64,000 bases of DNA from Natronosalvus caseinilyticus. Its GTDB lineage: Archaea; Halobacteriota; Halobacteria; Halobacteriales; Natrialbaceae. Every line of letters begins with the position of its first letter. The first letter of the stretch is position 1. Below the pieces are notes generated by a model. The model was not told where the DNA came from and did no database searches. It saw nothing but the letters and a program-made list of their open reading frames with translations. Below are positions 1-9,024 of the stretch, one piece after another. The translations under genes and the position numbers were made by a program. The DNA lies in NCBI RefSeq assembly GCF_017357105.1, contig NZ_CP071596.1, positions 2,294,001 to 2,358,000 of the forward strand, written 5' to 3'.

Positions 1-439
1 CGCCGCCGGTCTGAGCCTCCTCGGCCTCGCCCCAGCCGCCGCCGTCGACGACCTCGAAGAGCTTCCGCCAATTCTCTTCGTCTTCGCTCTCGGGCAGCTG
101 GTCGCGGAGTTGCTGGAAGTCAGAAGCAGGAACCTGCGTCCGAACGAAGTCGACGATGACTCGAGCGTGGTAGGCTGCTTCAGGCGGGTCGGCGCGCTCG
201 ATGTCACTCACCCGTGAGACGAACTCCTTCCAGTCGAATCGCTGGCCATGCTCGTGGACGGCGCCGGTCATGTACCACTGGATCTCCATCGGGAGCGATG
301 CCGCGAAGTCCTCGGCTGCCCCTTCGGGTATGCGCTGTCCTAACGTCATAAGCGTCGCCCGGGTCGCGCGGACGGTCTCGCCGGTGCCGGGAAGCTCGAG
401 GCGGTGCTGGACCTCGCCGGTGAACTCGTCGAAATTCAT
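1..439 (-). CDS. DUF2267 family protein (partial, C-terminus beyond left edge)
   Basis: The reverse strand opens with ATG at 437-439 (protein begins MNFDEFTGEVQHRLELPGT) and stays open for about 146 codons to the edge of the window. The repeated all-helical pattern, with short helices around GQRIPEGAAEDFAASLP and a second similar repeat, matches the DUF2267 family of small cytoplasmic proteins, which have no established biochemical role. The family assignment is from recall of the pattern. The end near position 1 is acidic and Gly-rich. No operon partner is visible, because the next gene is separate and the other side is cut off. Confidence 0.75.
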   Translation of the reverse strand, partial: MNFDEFTGEVQHRLELPGTGETVRATRATLMTLGQRIPEGAAEDFAASLPMEIQWYMTGAVHEHGQRFDWKEFVSRVSDIERADPPEAAYHARVIVDFVRTQVPASDFQQLRDQLPESEDEENWRKLFEVVDGGGWGEAEEAQTGG

Positions 440-526
440 GGCAGTGAACGGACGACGAATAGCGTTATAAACCAACAGTGGGCGGAGATACCCGTTCACT
501 ACCCGAGCGACCTCGAGGGGAAACCA

Positions 527-1087
527 CTACTCCTGGATTGCGTACCGAAGCTCGACGAGCCCGCTCTCGAGCGACGTCGTCTTTTCCAGCGTCAGCCGGT
601 TTCTCGGCCCGTTCGTCCCGAACAGGCGAATCCCGCCGCCGAGCAGGATGGGAGCGATGGTCAACTGGAGTTGGTCCAGCTGCCTCGTCTCGAGAAACGC
701 CCGGGCGACCTGAGCGCCACCCACGAGCCAGATACTGGCGTACTGATCCCGGAGTCGGAGAGCGAGATCCGCAACCGGTTCGTCGACGAACTCGACGGTC
801 TCGACGGAGTCCACGACCGGTTCGGTATCGTCGTGAGTTAACACGTACGTCGGCCTGTCCTCGTAGGGCCACGCGCCGAAGGACCGCACCTGTTCGTACG
901 TATTTGCGCCCATCACGAGGGCGTCGATCTCTGCGAAGAACGCGTCGTATCCGCTTTCACCTTCGCCTTCGCTTTCGCGCTCCCTCGTCGATTCAAACTC
1001 TTCGAGCCACTCGACGTCGCCGTCGTCGTCGGCGATGAATCCGTCGACGCTGATCGCGATGTAGAGGGTGATCGTCCCGGTGGTCAC
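527..1087 (-). CDS. Dihydrofolate reductase-fold protein (RibD C-terminal family)
   Basis: A 186-aa cytoplasmic protein of the RibD_C/DHFR superfamily (YwjB/YyaP-like). The N-terminus TLYIAISVDGFIAD is the family's first strand and loop, DALVMGANTYEQV is the second conserved block, and IWLVGGAQVARAFL is the glycine-rich nucleotide-binding segment. Family members are NADPH-dependent reductases of mostly unknown substrate, and bona fide folate reduction should not be assumed. An acidic insertion (residues about 30-45, Glu/Gly/Ser-rich) lies between the first two blocks and looks like a haloadaptation. The gene stands alone between the DUF2267 and cupin genes. Confidence 0.85.
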   Translation of the reverse strand: MTTGTITLYIAISVDGFIADDDGDVEWLEEFESTRERESEGEGESGYDAFFAEIDALVMGANTYEQVRSFGAWPYEDRPTYVLTHDDTEPVVDSVETVEFVDEPVADLALRLRDQYASIWLVGGAQVARAFLETRQLDQLQLTIAPILLGGGIRLFGTNGPRNRLTLEKTTSLESGLVELRYAIQE

Positions 1088-1170
1088 GCTGCTCGTACGA
1101 CTCCAGGGGCAATCGTTCTTGGCCTCGAAGAGTGCGTCCCGTCGATAACGACGGGCCTAATCGCTAATCG

Positions 1171-1518
1171 CTAATCGGCTCGAGGCGCCAGCACCAGCAA
1201 CGCCACGCTGTCCTCGATGGCCGCCGGAGAGACGTACTGGTCGCCGTCGAAGCGAACGATATCGCCGGCCTCGAGGTCGTGGTCGTCCTCGCCGAGCGTG
1301 ACGGTCAGGCGTCCCTCGAGCAGGTAGAAGACGATCTGTCGGTCGGGGTGCTGGTGAGAGGCGATGGAATCGCCGGCGGAGAGCGTGAGCCTGATCGTCT
1401 GTGGTTCGCCCTCGAAGACGCGGGCGTGGGGTGAGCCCTCGAGGTCCTTGAGGACAGCGCGTTCGGTGGGTGCAGCGGAATCGGTGGTCGGTTGTGGCAT
1501 ATAGTGGTACGCACGCAT
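1171..1518 (-). CDS. Small cupin-domain protein
   Basis: A 115-aa single-domain cupin. The sequence around SAGDSIASHQHPDRQIVFYLLEGRLTV contains the cupin-1 motif (G..H.H...E-like, here HQHPDRQ) and EAGDIVRFDGDQYVSPAAIED the cupin-2 region. The two His of HQH are plausible metal ligands, but the Glu usually found a few residues later is replaced by Gln (DRQIVF). Function cannot be fixed from sequence, since small cupins include isomerases, dioxygenases and sugar-binding proteins. It lies between the reductase and the ion exchanger, all on the same strand but well spaced, so no operon is implied. Confidence 0.8.
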   Translation of the reverse strand: MRAYHYMPQPTTDSAAPTERAVLKDLEGSPHARVFEGEPQTIRLTLSAGDSIASHQHPDRQIVFYLLEGRLTVTLGEDDHDLEAGDIVRFDGDQYVSPAAIEDSVALLVLAPRAD

Positions 1519-1632
1519 ACCGAAGCCTTGGGGATTCGTCCGAATCGATTCGGGTGCCGGACCTCGATCGATACGGTCGCGACCGGACCTCGAGCGATGC
1601 GCCCACGTCCAAATCTCGAGCGACGATTGGTC

Positions 1633-2670
1633 TCAGACACCCCTGATCAAACTGGTCACGCCGATCGTTTCCGCGATCACCCAGCCGACGAACACCAGAT
1701 AGCTCACGAGCAACAGGTACGCCTCTCGGGTGGTCAACGAGAGGTCGGTTCGCATGACCGCAAAGAGGACCACCGTGGCGAGGGTGAGCACGCCGAACAT
1801 CGGGATGGCGACCGCGAAGTCCACCGCGACTGTCCCGACGATCAACACGCCGATGGGAATCGCCACGAGCAGGTCGAACGTGTTCGAACCGAGGACGTTA
1901 CCGAGGCTCGTCTCCTCGTTGCCGCCTCGAGCCGACCGAATGCTCACCAGCATGTCAGGCAGGCTCGTCGCACCCGCGATAATCGTGACGCCAGCGAGGA
2001 ACTCCGGGATGCCGAACGTCGCGCCCAGCGATTCGACGCTACCCACCAGCTGATGGACCGCCACGAGGATCAGGAGCAATCCGCCGGCGAGTTTCGCCCA
2101 CTCTCGAGCGAGGTCGATCGACGGCTTCGCCTCCGTGGCCTCGTAATCGCTGACGTCCTGCCACTGGATGAAGAGGTACAGGCCGTACAGCCCGATCGGG
2201 AGCATCGCGAGCGGGCGGGTAATTTCGCCGCCGAGCCCCGAGCCGTTGGGGACGGGGTTGTAGATCACGGCTAGCGCGAACGTGATGATCAGCCCCGAGA
2301 CGGCGATCATGTAGAACTGGGCTTCCTTGTAGACGATGGCCCGATTCGTCTCCATGGTTCCGTGCGAAAAGATGCCGGCGAGCGCGGGGATCACCAGGAT
2401 GTTGAAGATCGCGGAGCCGACGACTGCCCCGACACCCATGTCGAACGTCCCGGCCAGCGCCGTGAACACGACGCTCGCGAGTTCCGGAAAACTCGAGCCG
2501 ACGGCGACTACGATCGATCCCTGGACGACGGCCGGGAGTTCGTAGTACGCCGAGAGCGTATCGGCCGACCCCTCGAGCCAGCCGCTCCCGATCCATATCA
2601 CGCCCGTGGCCACGAGGACGACGGCGACGTCGGCCAGCGACCCGCCCGCGAGGACTCCTGGGAAGACCAT
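1633..2670 (-). CDS. Sodium/calcium exchanger family (CaCA) membrane transporter
   Basis: An integral membrane cation exchanger with about ten hydrophobic segments. The two inverted alpha-repeats of the CaCA superfamily are clear: VAVGSSFPELASV with GSAIFNILV in the first half, and AGATSLPDMLVSI with LGSNTFDLL in the second. The acidic residues in these repeats (E of FPEL, D of LPDM) are the known cation ligands. The two halves are joined by a cytoplasmic loop near residues 150-190. I chose ATG at 2670 rather than an upstream ATG at 2742 because the protein then starts MVFPGVLAGGSLAD and a TATA-like box lies 26 nt upstream. Confidence 0.9.
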   Translation of the reverse strand: MVFPGVLAGGSLADVAVVLVATGVIWIGSGWLEGSADTLSAYYELPAVVQGSIVVAVGSSFPELASVVFTALAGTFDMGVGAVVGSAIFNILVIPALAGIFSHGTMETNRAIVYKEAQFYMIAVSGLIITFALAVIYNPVPNGSGLGGEITRPLAMLPIGLYGLYLFIQWQDVSDYEATEAKPSIDLAREWAKLAGGLLLILVAVHQLVGSVESLGATFGIPEFLAGVTIIAGATSLPDMLVSIRSARGGNEETSLGNVLGSNTFDLLVAIPIGVLIVGTVAVDFAVAIPMFGVLTLATVVLFAVMRTDLSLTTREAYLLLVSYLVFVGWVIAETIGVTSLIRGV

Positions 2671-2693
2671 TGCCGGACGTGTTGGGACGGAAG

Positions 2694-2702
2694 GATATAA
2701 AT
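2694..2702 (-). promoter_or_regulatory. TATA-like box of the CaCA exchanger gene
   Basis: On the reverse strand this reads GATTTATATCC. Its centre is about 27-28 nt before the ATG at 2670, the spacing expected for a leaderless archaeal transcript. It also decides the start codon of the exchanger. Confidence 0.5.
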
Positions 2703-2797
2703 CGGTCCGAAATGTCGACGTGTTCGACGCGCCCGTCGCCATCGACGCGAATATGTCCGGGACTACCCATAGGATACCGGAGCCCCTCCCGTTCGGT

Positions 2798-3379
2798 ATG
2801 CGCGGCTTTCGATCCCCGTTCGGCGCGGAGGACCTCTTCGACGACTACGACGACTACGTTCCGGAGAACCTTCCGAAGCCGGGGCCGTCCCTCGAGGAAC
2901 ACGACCTCTTGACCGGCGACGATCACCTCGCGTTTCATCGGCTCACGCGAGACTGCTTCGAGGAGCGGAAGGTCTACGACATGACCTTCAACTACAACCT
3001 CGCCAGGCTCAACCTCGACACCCGCCACCCGGGCGCCGGCTACCGGTACGCCCGGGACCGCGACGACCCCGCGGTCCTCCGGGCGGAGTTCACCCCGACG
3101 ACGCCGTTTTGCCCGCAGACACACACCCTCACGATCGGCTCGTTCCGGGCCTGGAACGGCCTCTCCGACCGCCACGAGTACGACCTCGTCTCGGTTCGCG
3201 CGGCGCCGATGCACCACCAGAGCGAGGCGATCAACGCCCAGCTCGAGGAGGTCGAGGCCGTCTTTCTCGAAACGGGTGCAGTCGATCACGAGCCGAGCGG
3301 CGACATCGGGTCCAATCCGATGGAGCGCTCGATGGGTGCGACGGGGCCGAGCCGGGGCAGTTCGGACGCGCCGTTCTGA
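2798..3379 (+). CDS. Conserved haloarchaeal hypothetical protein
   Basis: A soluble protein of about 193 aa that I do not recognise as a named family. It has a conserved-looking central motif, TPFCPQTHTLTIGSFRAWNG, followed by a region predicted as alternating strand and helix (HEYDLVSVRAAPMHHQSEAINAQLEEVEAVFLETG). The single Cys in FCPQ and the neighbouring His residues could be a metal or cluster site, but this is only suggestive. Frame bias and acidic composition support a real gene. The start is uncertain: ATG at 2753 is in frame and would add 15 residues. It is transcribed divergently from the exchanger. Confidence 0.7.
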   Translation: MRGFRSPFGAEDLFDDYDDYVPENLPKPGPSLEEHDLLTGDDHLAFHRLTRDCFEERKVYDMTFNYNLARLNLDTRHPGAGYRYARDRDDPAVLRAEFTPTTPFCPQTHTLTIGSFRAWNGLSDRHEYDLVSVRAAPMHHQSEAINAQLEEVEAVFLETGAVDHEPSGDIGSNPMERSMGATGPSRGSSDAPF

Positions 3380-3539
3380 GGTTGTGACCGTCGCGTTTCT
3401 GGGTCGTGGTTTCTCGTTTCTCAGGAGGTGCTCTCGTCGCTCATCGCTCGCCGCCTCACCGCCAAAATACCCGCCAGCGAACGCCGACCGGAATATGTTC
3501 GGAACCATCTCGAGGTAGCTCGAGCCCCTTTCACTGACT

Positions 3540-4967
3540 ATGAGCGCGATACCGGGATCGATCGACGCGGATCGAGGTCCGCCGATGACGATCCCTCTTC
3601 GACACTTTCTGGTCGGGACCGGGCTGTTGCTCGCCGGGGCCCTCGCGGGAGCCGTCCAGTCGTTCGACGGAACACTCGTTCCCGGGAACCTCGGGCTGGT
3701 ACACGTTCACCTCCTGCTGGTGGGCTGGGTCGCCGTGACGATCATGGGCGCGATGACCCAGTTCGTCCCGGTCTGGTCGGGCGTCGCCATTCACTCGAGG
3801 CAACTGGCGATCGCGCAGCTGTGGCTGGTCGTCGCCGGCCTCCTCGCGTTCGCCGCCGCGCTACTGCTAGGCGCGTACCGCTGGCTCCCGCTCGGCGGGG
3901 TCGTGATGCTCGCGGGGTTCTGGACGTTCGTCTACAACGTCGGGCGAACGCTTCGCTCGGCTCGACCGTGGGACGTCACCGAGCGTCACTTCGCCATCGC
4001 GCTGGGCTTCTTCGTCCTGCTGACCGGCCTGGGCGTGGTTCTCGCGGCCGGCCTGACGCGGCCGATTCTCGCGGATACGCCCGTGAACCACGGATCGGTC
4101 CGGATGAGCCACGCGACCCTCGCGCTCTACGGGGCCGTCCTCACGACCGTCTACGGGGCGCTCTACCAGCTCGCCACGATGTTTACCCAGTCGAGTCTCC
4201 ACGGAATCGACCTCCCGCTCCGTCGACTTGAGTCGGTCGGCCATCCCGTGGGCGTCCTCGCGCTGGCTGGGGGACGGCTCTTCGACGTCGCGCCACTCGC
4301 ACGCATCGGTGCGATCCTCGTCGTCGCCAGCGCCCTCGGAATGAGCGTGATCCTGGCCCGTCGGCTCCTCGAGGCGCAGGTGCCCTGGACGCCGATGCTC
4401 AGTCGGTACGCCGTCCTCGCCGTGGCGATGGGTGGGTGGGCGATCTGGACCGCTCTCGCCTGGTTCCGCGACCCACTCGACCCCGCTACGCTCTTCGGCG
4501 CCCCCGGCGCCTTCTCGCTGTTGATCCTCGGCGTCGTCGGCTTCGTCGTCCTCGGGACGCTCTCCCACGTGGTTCCGTTCATCGTCTGGGTCCACCGGTA
4601 CAGCGACCGTCTCGGTCTCGAACCGGTGCCTATGATCGACGACCTCTACGACGACCGGGTGGCACGGGTCGACTTCGTCTGTTTCGTCGTCGGAGTGGGG
4701 TTGCTGGTCGCCAGCGACGCGTTCGAACTCTCGGGAGCCTCGGGGGCCCTGGGAACGGTCTCGACCGTCGGTGGGCTCTCGGTCACAGTCGGCGCTGCGC
4801 TCTTTCTGCTCAACGTGATCCTGATCCTTAGACGCCACAGTCCCCACTCGGTTCCGGGCTTGCTGTTCGGCCGGTTCTCGAGCGACGAGCCAGGAAGCGA
4901 GCCGCCGCCCTCTCAGCCCCGGTCCCAGGTTGAGCCCCAGTCCGGCGTCGACTCGCCTCCCAGGTGA
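3540..4967 (+). CDS. Haem-copper oxidase subunit I-like membrane protein (cbb3/NorB-like)
   Basis: A 475-aa membrane protein with about 12 transmembrane segments. The block NLGLVHVHLLLVGWVAVTIMG resembles the low-spin haem-binding helix of cbb3-type oxidase subunit I and NorB, and VRMSHATLALYGAVLTTVYGAL and LGTLSHVVPFIVWVHRY add further His-bearing helices. Haloarchaea carry stand-alone relatives annotated as cbb3-type subunit I; some may not be true oxidases. No subunit II or cytochrome c gene is adjacent, so a respiratory role is unproven. The C-terminal 40 residues are polar and Pro/Ser/Glu-rich. The start could instead be the ATG 15 codons downstream (MTIPLRHFLVG), directly before the first membrane segment. 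Confidence 0.75.
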   Translation: MSAIPGSIDADRGPPMTIPLRHFLVGTGLLLAGALAGAVQSFDGTLVPGNLGLVHVHLLLVGWVAVTIMGAMTQFVPVWSGVAIHSRQLAIAQLWLVVAGLLAFAAALLLGAYRWLPLGGVVMLAGFWTFVYNVGRTLRSARPWDVTERHFAIALGFFVLLTGLGVVLAAGLTRPILADTPVNHGSVRMSHATLALYGAVLTTVYGALYQLATMFTQSSLHGIDLPLRRLESVGHPVGVLALAGGRLFDVAPLARIGAILVVASALGMSVILARRLLEAQVPWTPMLSRYAVLAVAMGGWAIWTALAWFRDPLDPATLFGAPGAFSLLILGVVGFVVLGTLSHVVPFIVWVHRYSDRLGLEPVPMIDDLYDDRVARVDFVCFVVGVGLLVASDAFELSGASGALGTVSTVGGLSVTVGAALFLLNVILILRRHSPHSVPGLLFGRFSSDEPGSEPPPSQPRSQVEPQSGVDSPPR

Positions 4968-5140
4968 CCGAAGACAGCAATAGGGCTCGGGAAATCCTCA
5001 GTGAGTGATCGGTTTGAACCGCCCGTCCTGCATAGAGAGGATGAGTGCAGCACAGCGACATCGGTTATATTACATTGGCATCGGTGAATCATCCACTCAC
5101 TACACGTGCGTATTGACCGGCGAAATATTTCTCCTCTGGG

Positions 5141-5509
5141 TTAACTCTCGTGGGGCTGTGCTGGAATCTCGTGAGACGACGCCCACTCGAGCATTGGTTC
5201 CAACGCAGCCTGAAGTTCGTGACCGCGTCCGGTTAGCTCGTACTCCACGCGTTGGGGCACCTCGTCGTACTGCGTCCTCGTCGACAACTCGCCGTCGACG
5301 AGTTCGTGCAGCCTGTTTGAGAGCGTTGAACTGCTCGCTTCTGGGAGGTGCGCTTCGAGCGTCGCAAAACGCATCGGACCGTGTGAACCGATGACACCGA
5401 TCGTTTCGAGAGCGTACTTGTTCGCAAGGAGCTCGAGCGTACCGATGAGCGGCTCGTAGTAGGTGATTTCCGGCTCGTTACACCCACAACCGCATCTAGC
5501 AGAGTTCAT
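5141..5509 (-). CDS. HxlR-family winged-helix regulator with N-terminal CGCGC motif
   Basis: A 122-aa DNA-binding protein. LLANKYALETIGVIGSHGPMRFATLEAHLPEASSSTLSNRLHELVDGEL is the HxlR winged-helix core, followed by the wing PQRVEYELTGRGHEL. HxlR proteins often sense redox state or thiol-reactive compounds. The N-terminus here is RCGCGCN, three closely spaced Cys that could bind a metal or act as a redox switch. It is transcribed divergently from the chromate transporter gene (139 nt between the start codons), so it is the likely regulator of that gene and of itself (inference from position). Confidence 0.88.
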   Translation of the reverse strand: MNSARCGCGCNEPEITYYEPLIGTLELLANKYALETIGVIGSHGPMRFATLEAHLPEASSSTLSNRLHELVDGELSTRTQYDEVPQRVEYELTGRGHELQAALEPMLEWASSHEIPAQPHES

Positions 5510-5647
5510 ACATGGACTATAAACGGCCGGGAGTATACCTGTTTTCCACCCTTCGCTTTGATAGCTCGAAGCGGCTGTCGACTGCCGAACCGACTGTTGA
5601 ACGGAGGACTCGAACCTATAATCCGGTCCGAAATCGATCAGTAGTCA

Positions 5648-7156
5648 ATGACAGACGATTCGGCCCACTCGAACGAATCGACCGACACGACACCTTCGAC
5701 CGGGAACGTCGCCTCGGGCCCGGATCACGACGTTTCGTTCCGCGAGGCGTTCTGGATTTGGGTGCAGGTCGCTGCCTACAGCTTCGGTGGTCCCGCCGGA
5801 CAGATCGGCGTGATGCACAAACTGCTCGTCTCACAGAAGCGCTGGATTAGCGAACGTCGATTTCTCCATGCGATGAACTACACGATGTTGCTACCAGGAC
5901 CGGAAGCTCAACAACTCGCGACGTACATCGGCTGGCTGTTGCACAAAACGAAAGGCGGGATCGTCGCCGGGACGCTGTTTATCCTCCCCGGATTCGTCTC
6001 GATCCTCGCACTCAGCATCCTCTACGCGGAGTTCAGGGAGGTGACGTCCGTCGAGGCGATCTTCTTCGGCCTGCAGGCTGCCGTCCTCGCAATCGTCGTC
6101 GAGGCCCTGATCAGAATTGGTTCTCGAGCGCTGGCAAACGCGGCCATGGTCGCCATCGCCGCGGGGGCGTTCATCGGTATCTTCGTCTTCGATATCCTGT
6201 TTCCGATAATTATTCTCACCGCGGGGCTCGTCGGCTTCTTCGGCCATCGATATGCCCCAGAGGTGTTCACCGTCATTACGGGACACGGTTCCGATGAAGG
6301 TGACGAAGACGGGGTAAACGCCCGCGAAAGCGAGGACGAATCGATCCTGGACGATCGAGGCGAGCCAATCGCGAGCGACGAGAGCGAGACCGAGGCCGTC
6401 ATCTCGGACGAACTCATCGCAGACCACGAACGACCGTCGACGTGGCGGGCCGCTCGTGTCGCCGCCTTCTGGGGAGCGCTCTGGTTCGGCCCGCTATTGA
6501 GCCTCTACCTCGTTCTCGGTGCCGGCCACATATTTACTCAGGAGGGTATTTTCTTCAGCCAGGTAGCGGTCGTCACCTTCGGTGGCGCGTACGCCGTTCT
6601 CGCCTATATCGCTCAGGAAGCCGTTGCAACCTACGGCTGGCTTGAGGCGGGCGAGATGATCGACGGCCTGGGAATGGCCGAGACGACGCCCGGCCCGCTC
6701 GTGCAGGTCGTCCAGTTCGTCGGCTTCATGGGTGCGTACAGAAATCCGGGAATGCTCGATCCGCTCGTCGCCGGTATCCTGGGTTCGATCGTCGTCACCT
6801 GGGTGACGTTCGTTCCCTGTTTCCTCTTCATCTTCCTCGGGGCGCCGTACATCGAGTATCTCCGCGGAAAAGAATCGCTGACGGCAGCCCTTTCGGGGAT
6901 CACCGCCGCCGTCGTCGGTATCATTCTCAATCTCGCCGTCTGGTTCGGCCTGCACGTCCTCTTCGAGGACCACTGGACATACGACGGGTACGGGATGGAC
7001 CTTCTCGTTCCCTTCTTCGAGACGCTCGACGTTGCCGCACTGGTAATTGTAGCCGGCTCGTTCGCGCTGATCTTCCGGTTCAAGCAGGGAATGCTCCGAA
7101 CACTCGCCATAGCGATGGCCGCTGGGCTGTTTTACCATCTCGTGTTGCTCGCATGA
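5648..7156 (+). CDS. chrA: Chromate efflux transporter ChrA (CHR family)
   Basis: A 502-aa membrane protein with the two-domain organisation of long CHR transporters. Repeat 1 carries FREAFWIWVQVAAYSFGGPAGQIGVM and LLPGPEAQQLATYIG. Repeat 2, after an acidic cytoplasmic linker of about 60 residues (roughly residues 215-270), carries FFSQVAVVTFGGAYAVLAYI and TTPGPLVQVVQFVGFMG. The SFGGP and PGP motifs are characteristic. The family exports chromate in exchange for protons. The ATG at 5648 follows a TATA-like box (CCTATAATCC near 5610). Its neighbour is a divergent Cys-rich HxlR regulator. Confidence 0.92.
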   Translation: MTDDSAHSNESTDTTPSTGNVASGPDHDVSFREAFWIWVQVAAYSFGGPAGQIGVMHKLLVSQKRWISERRFLHAMNYTMLLPGPEAQQLATYIGWLLHKTKGGIVAGTLFILPGFVSILALSILYAEFREVTSVEAIFFGLQAAVLAIVVEALIRIGSRALANAAMVAIAAGAFIGIFVFDILFPIIILTAGLVGFFGHRYAPEVFTVITGHGSDEGDEDGVNARESEDESILDDRGEPIASDESETEAVISDELIADHERPSTWRAARVAAFWGALWFGPLLSLYLVLGAGHIFTQEGIFFSQVAVVTFGGAYAVLAYIAQEAVATYGWLEAGEMIDGLGMAETTPGPLVQVVQFVGFMGAYRNPGMLDPLVAGILGSIVVTWVTFVPCFLFIFLGAPYIEYLRGKESLTAALSGITAAVVGIILNLAVWFGLHVLFEDHWTYDGYGMDLLVPFFETLDVAALVIVAGSFALIFRFKQGMLRTLAIAMAAGLFYHLVLLA

Positions 7157-7277
7157 TCAGACATCTCACCCGAACTCACGCGATTTCTCGTCTGCGCTCG
7201 TACGATCGGTCTCCCTCTCCGCGTGTAACCGATCGATCCTCACTTCCCGCTCGAGCGAGCCAGAGTCTGTATCAACA

Positions 7278-7955
7278 ATGACGCCGACTCCAAAACTCGA
7301 GACGCGAACTCTCGGACGGGTCGTCGACGGCGACCGCCTTCTCGAAGACGTCTCAGTGTCGGTCCCCGAATCGACCGTGCTCGTCGTCGTCGGCCCGTCG
7401 GGCGCAGGGAAATCGTCGTTTCTCAGACTGCTCAACCGTCTCGACGAGCCGACCGAGGGGACGGTGCTCCTCGATGGCGAGGATTACCGGGATCTGCCCC
7501 CGAGAGGTCTCCGCAGACGCGTCGGGCTCGTTCCGCAGGATCCCGCGCTCGTCCCCGGAACCGTTTTCGACAACGTCGCTCGTGGCCCGCTCCTCCGGGA
7601 CGAGTCGATCGACGAGACGCACCTCGCGGAATTGCTCGAACGCCTTGGACTCACCGGCTACGAGGACCGTGACGTCGAAGAGCTCTCGGGCGGCGAGAAA
7701 CAGCGCGTCGCGATCGCTCGTACCCTGCTGAACAAACCCGATGTCCTCCTGCTCGACGAACCGACCTCCCACCTCGATTCGGCAGCGGAAGAGCGCGTGG
7801 AGGCACTTCTCGTCGACCTCATCCGTGAGCTCGATCTCACCGTCGTAATGGTTACCCACGACGAGGATCAGGCGCGACGAATCGGTGACCTCGTGCTGGT
7901 CCTTCGGAACGGTCGCGTCGACCGCGTCGGTCCGGTTGAAGAGGTGTTGGCCTGA
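7278..7955 (+). CDS. fetA: ABC transporter ATP-binding protein, FetA (YbbL) type
   Basis: A 225-aa ABC ATPase with Walker A GPSGAGKSS, signature LSGGEKQR, Walker B VLLLDEPT and the H-loop VTHD. It has the compact length of FetA/YbbL. Its stop overlaps the start of the next gene (TGATG at 7953-7957), whose product is the FetB permease. The FetAB pair is known in Escherichia coli as an iron exporter that improves resistance to oxidative stress, and metal efflux is the expected role here. The ATG at 7278 has no obvious alternative. Confidence 0.88.
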   Translation: MTPTPKLETRTLGRVVDGDRLLEDVSVSVPESTVLVVVGPSGAGKSSFLRLLNRLDEPTEGTVLLDGEDYRDLPPRGLRRRVGLVPQDPALVPGTVFDNVARGPLLRDESIDETHLAELLERLGLTGYEDRDVEELSGGEKQRVAIARTLLNKPDVLLLDEPTSHLDSAAEERVEALLVDLIRELDLTVVMVTHDEDQARRIGDLVLVLRNGRVDRVGPVEEVLA

Positions 7956-8773
7956 TGGACGCCGTACTCGAGGAGTTCCTCGAACAATTCGCCGATCCCG
8001 TTCTCCTCACGGGGCTCGCACAGGTCGCTGTCGCGGCCGTCCTCGCCGCGCTCGTGGTAGGACTCTCCCATCTTCGAGGGCTGACGCTCGAGCGCGAACT
8101 CGCCGTCGCCCTCGTCCGGGGGTTGATCCAGATCGTCGCGATGGGATCGATCGTCGGCGTGTTATTGACGGTGGACTTCGTCTGGAGCGGCGTCATCCTG
8201 CTGGGGATGATGATCGGGGCGACGTGGATCTCGAAGAACCGCGGCGAAGGGTTGCCGGGCGTCGTGCGGGTGTCGTTTTTTGCGATCGTGTTCGGATCGG
8301 GCCTCGTGATCGTCACGATGACGCTCGCTGGCGCGATCGAGGCGACGGTTCGGAACCTCGTCCCCGTCGGAAGTATGATCATCGCGAACGCGATGCAGAT
8401 CAACTCGCTCGCACTGGATCGTTTCAAGAGTGAAATTGCATCGAACCGGGCGGAGATCGAAGCAGGACTGGCACTTGGAGCACCGCCGACGGCCGTCATC
8501 TCACGGCACGTCGAGACAGGGGTCCAGGCGTCGCTCATCCCGGTGATCGACTCGCTGAAGAGCCTGGGCTGGGTCTGGATCCCAGGAATCATGGCCGGGA
8601 TGATCCTCGCGGGCGAGAATCCGATCTACGCGGCGCTCTATCAGTTCGTCATCATGGCGATGATCTTCGCCGCCGGCGGGTTGACGAGTATGACTAGCAG
8701 TCTGTTGATCGGGAAGTACGTCTTCACCGACGCCGAACAGTTGCGCCACGTCGAGACGGACTCGAGCAGCTAA
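7955..8773 (+). CDS. fetB: FetB-type (UPF0014) metal export permease
   Basis: A 272-aa membrane protein with about seven transmembrane segments. The family motifs RGLIQIVAMGSI near residue 50, QINSLALDRFKSEI near residue 148 and ALGAPPTAVISRHVETGVQASLIP further on are all present, followed by SLGWVWIPGIMAGMILAGENP and YQFVIMAMIFAAGG. It forms an exporter with the ATPase encoded immediately upstream, to which it is translationally coupled. A DtxR-like regulator gene follows on the same strand about 250 bp downstream, which fits metal regulation. Confidence 0.9.
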   Translation: MDAVLEEFLEQFADPVLLTGLAQVAVAAVLAALVVGLSHLRGLTLERELAVALVRGLIQIVAMGSIVGVLLTVDFVWSGVILLGMMIGATWISKNRGEGLPGVVRVSFFAIVFGSGLVIVTMTLAGAIEATVRNLVPVGSMIIANAMQINSLALDRFKSEIASNRAEIEAGLALGAPPTAVISRHVETGVQASLIPVIDSLKSLGWVWIPGIMAGMILAGENPIYAALYQFVIMAMIFAAGGLTSMTSSLLIGKYVFTDAEQLRHVETDSSS

Positions 8774-9024
8774 ACCTCTGCCGCAGACGTCGGTCGTTAT
8801 CGCTCTCCTGTACTGACCGTTCACAATTTGTATTGATCATCCTCGGTTCGTGCTGCATTCGCGCCCTGTATTCAGCACGCAGTTCTTGTCAGGGCTGAAG
8901 GATTTCAACGGAACCAGAATACGAGATACGAACGTATTCGGACGAGGAATTTCCCGGCTCAACGCGCGAGTAGTGGTCGACGGACACCACAGCAGGCTCG
9001 AGCCGTGAACGATCGAGGGTACCA

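Noticed and set aside
2039-3508. A 489-codon reverse-strand open frame spanning the exchanger and the hypothetical gene
   Set aside because: It overlaps two real genes in a different frame or strand and its translation is Arg-rich, unlike the acidic local proteome.
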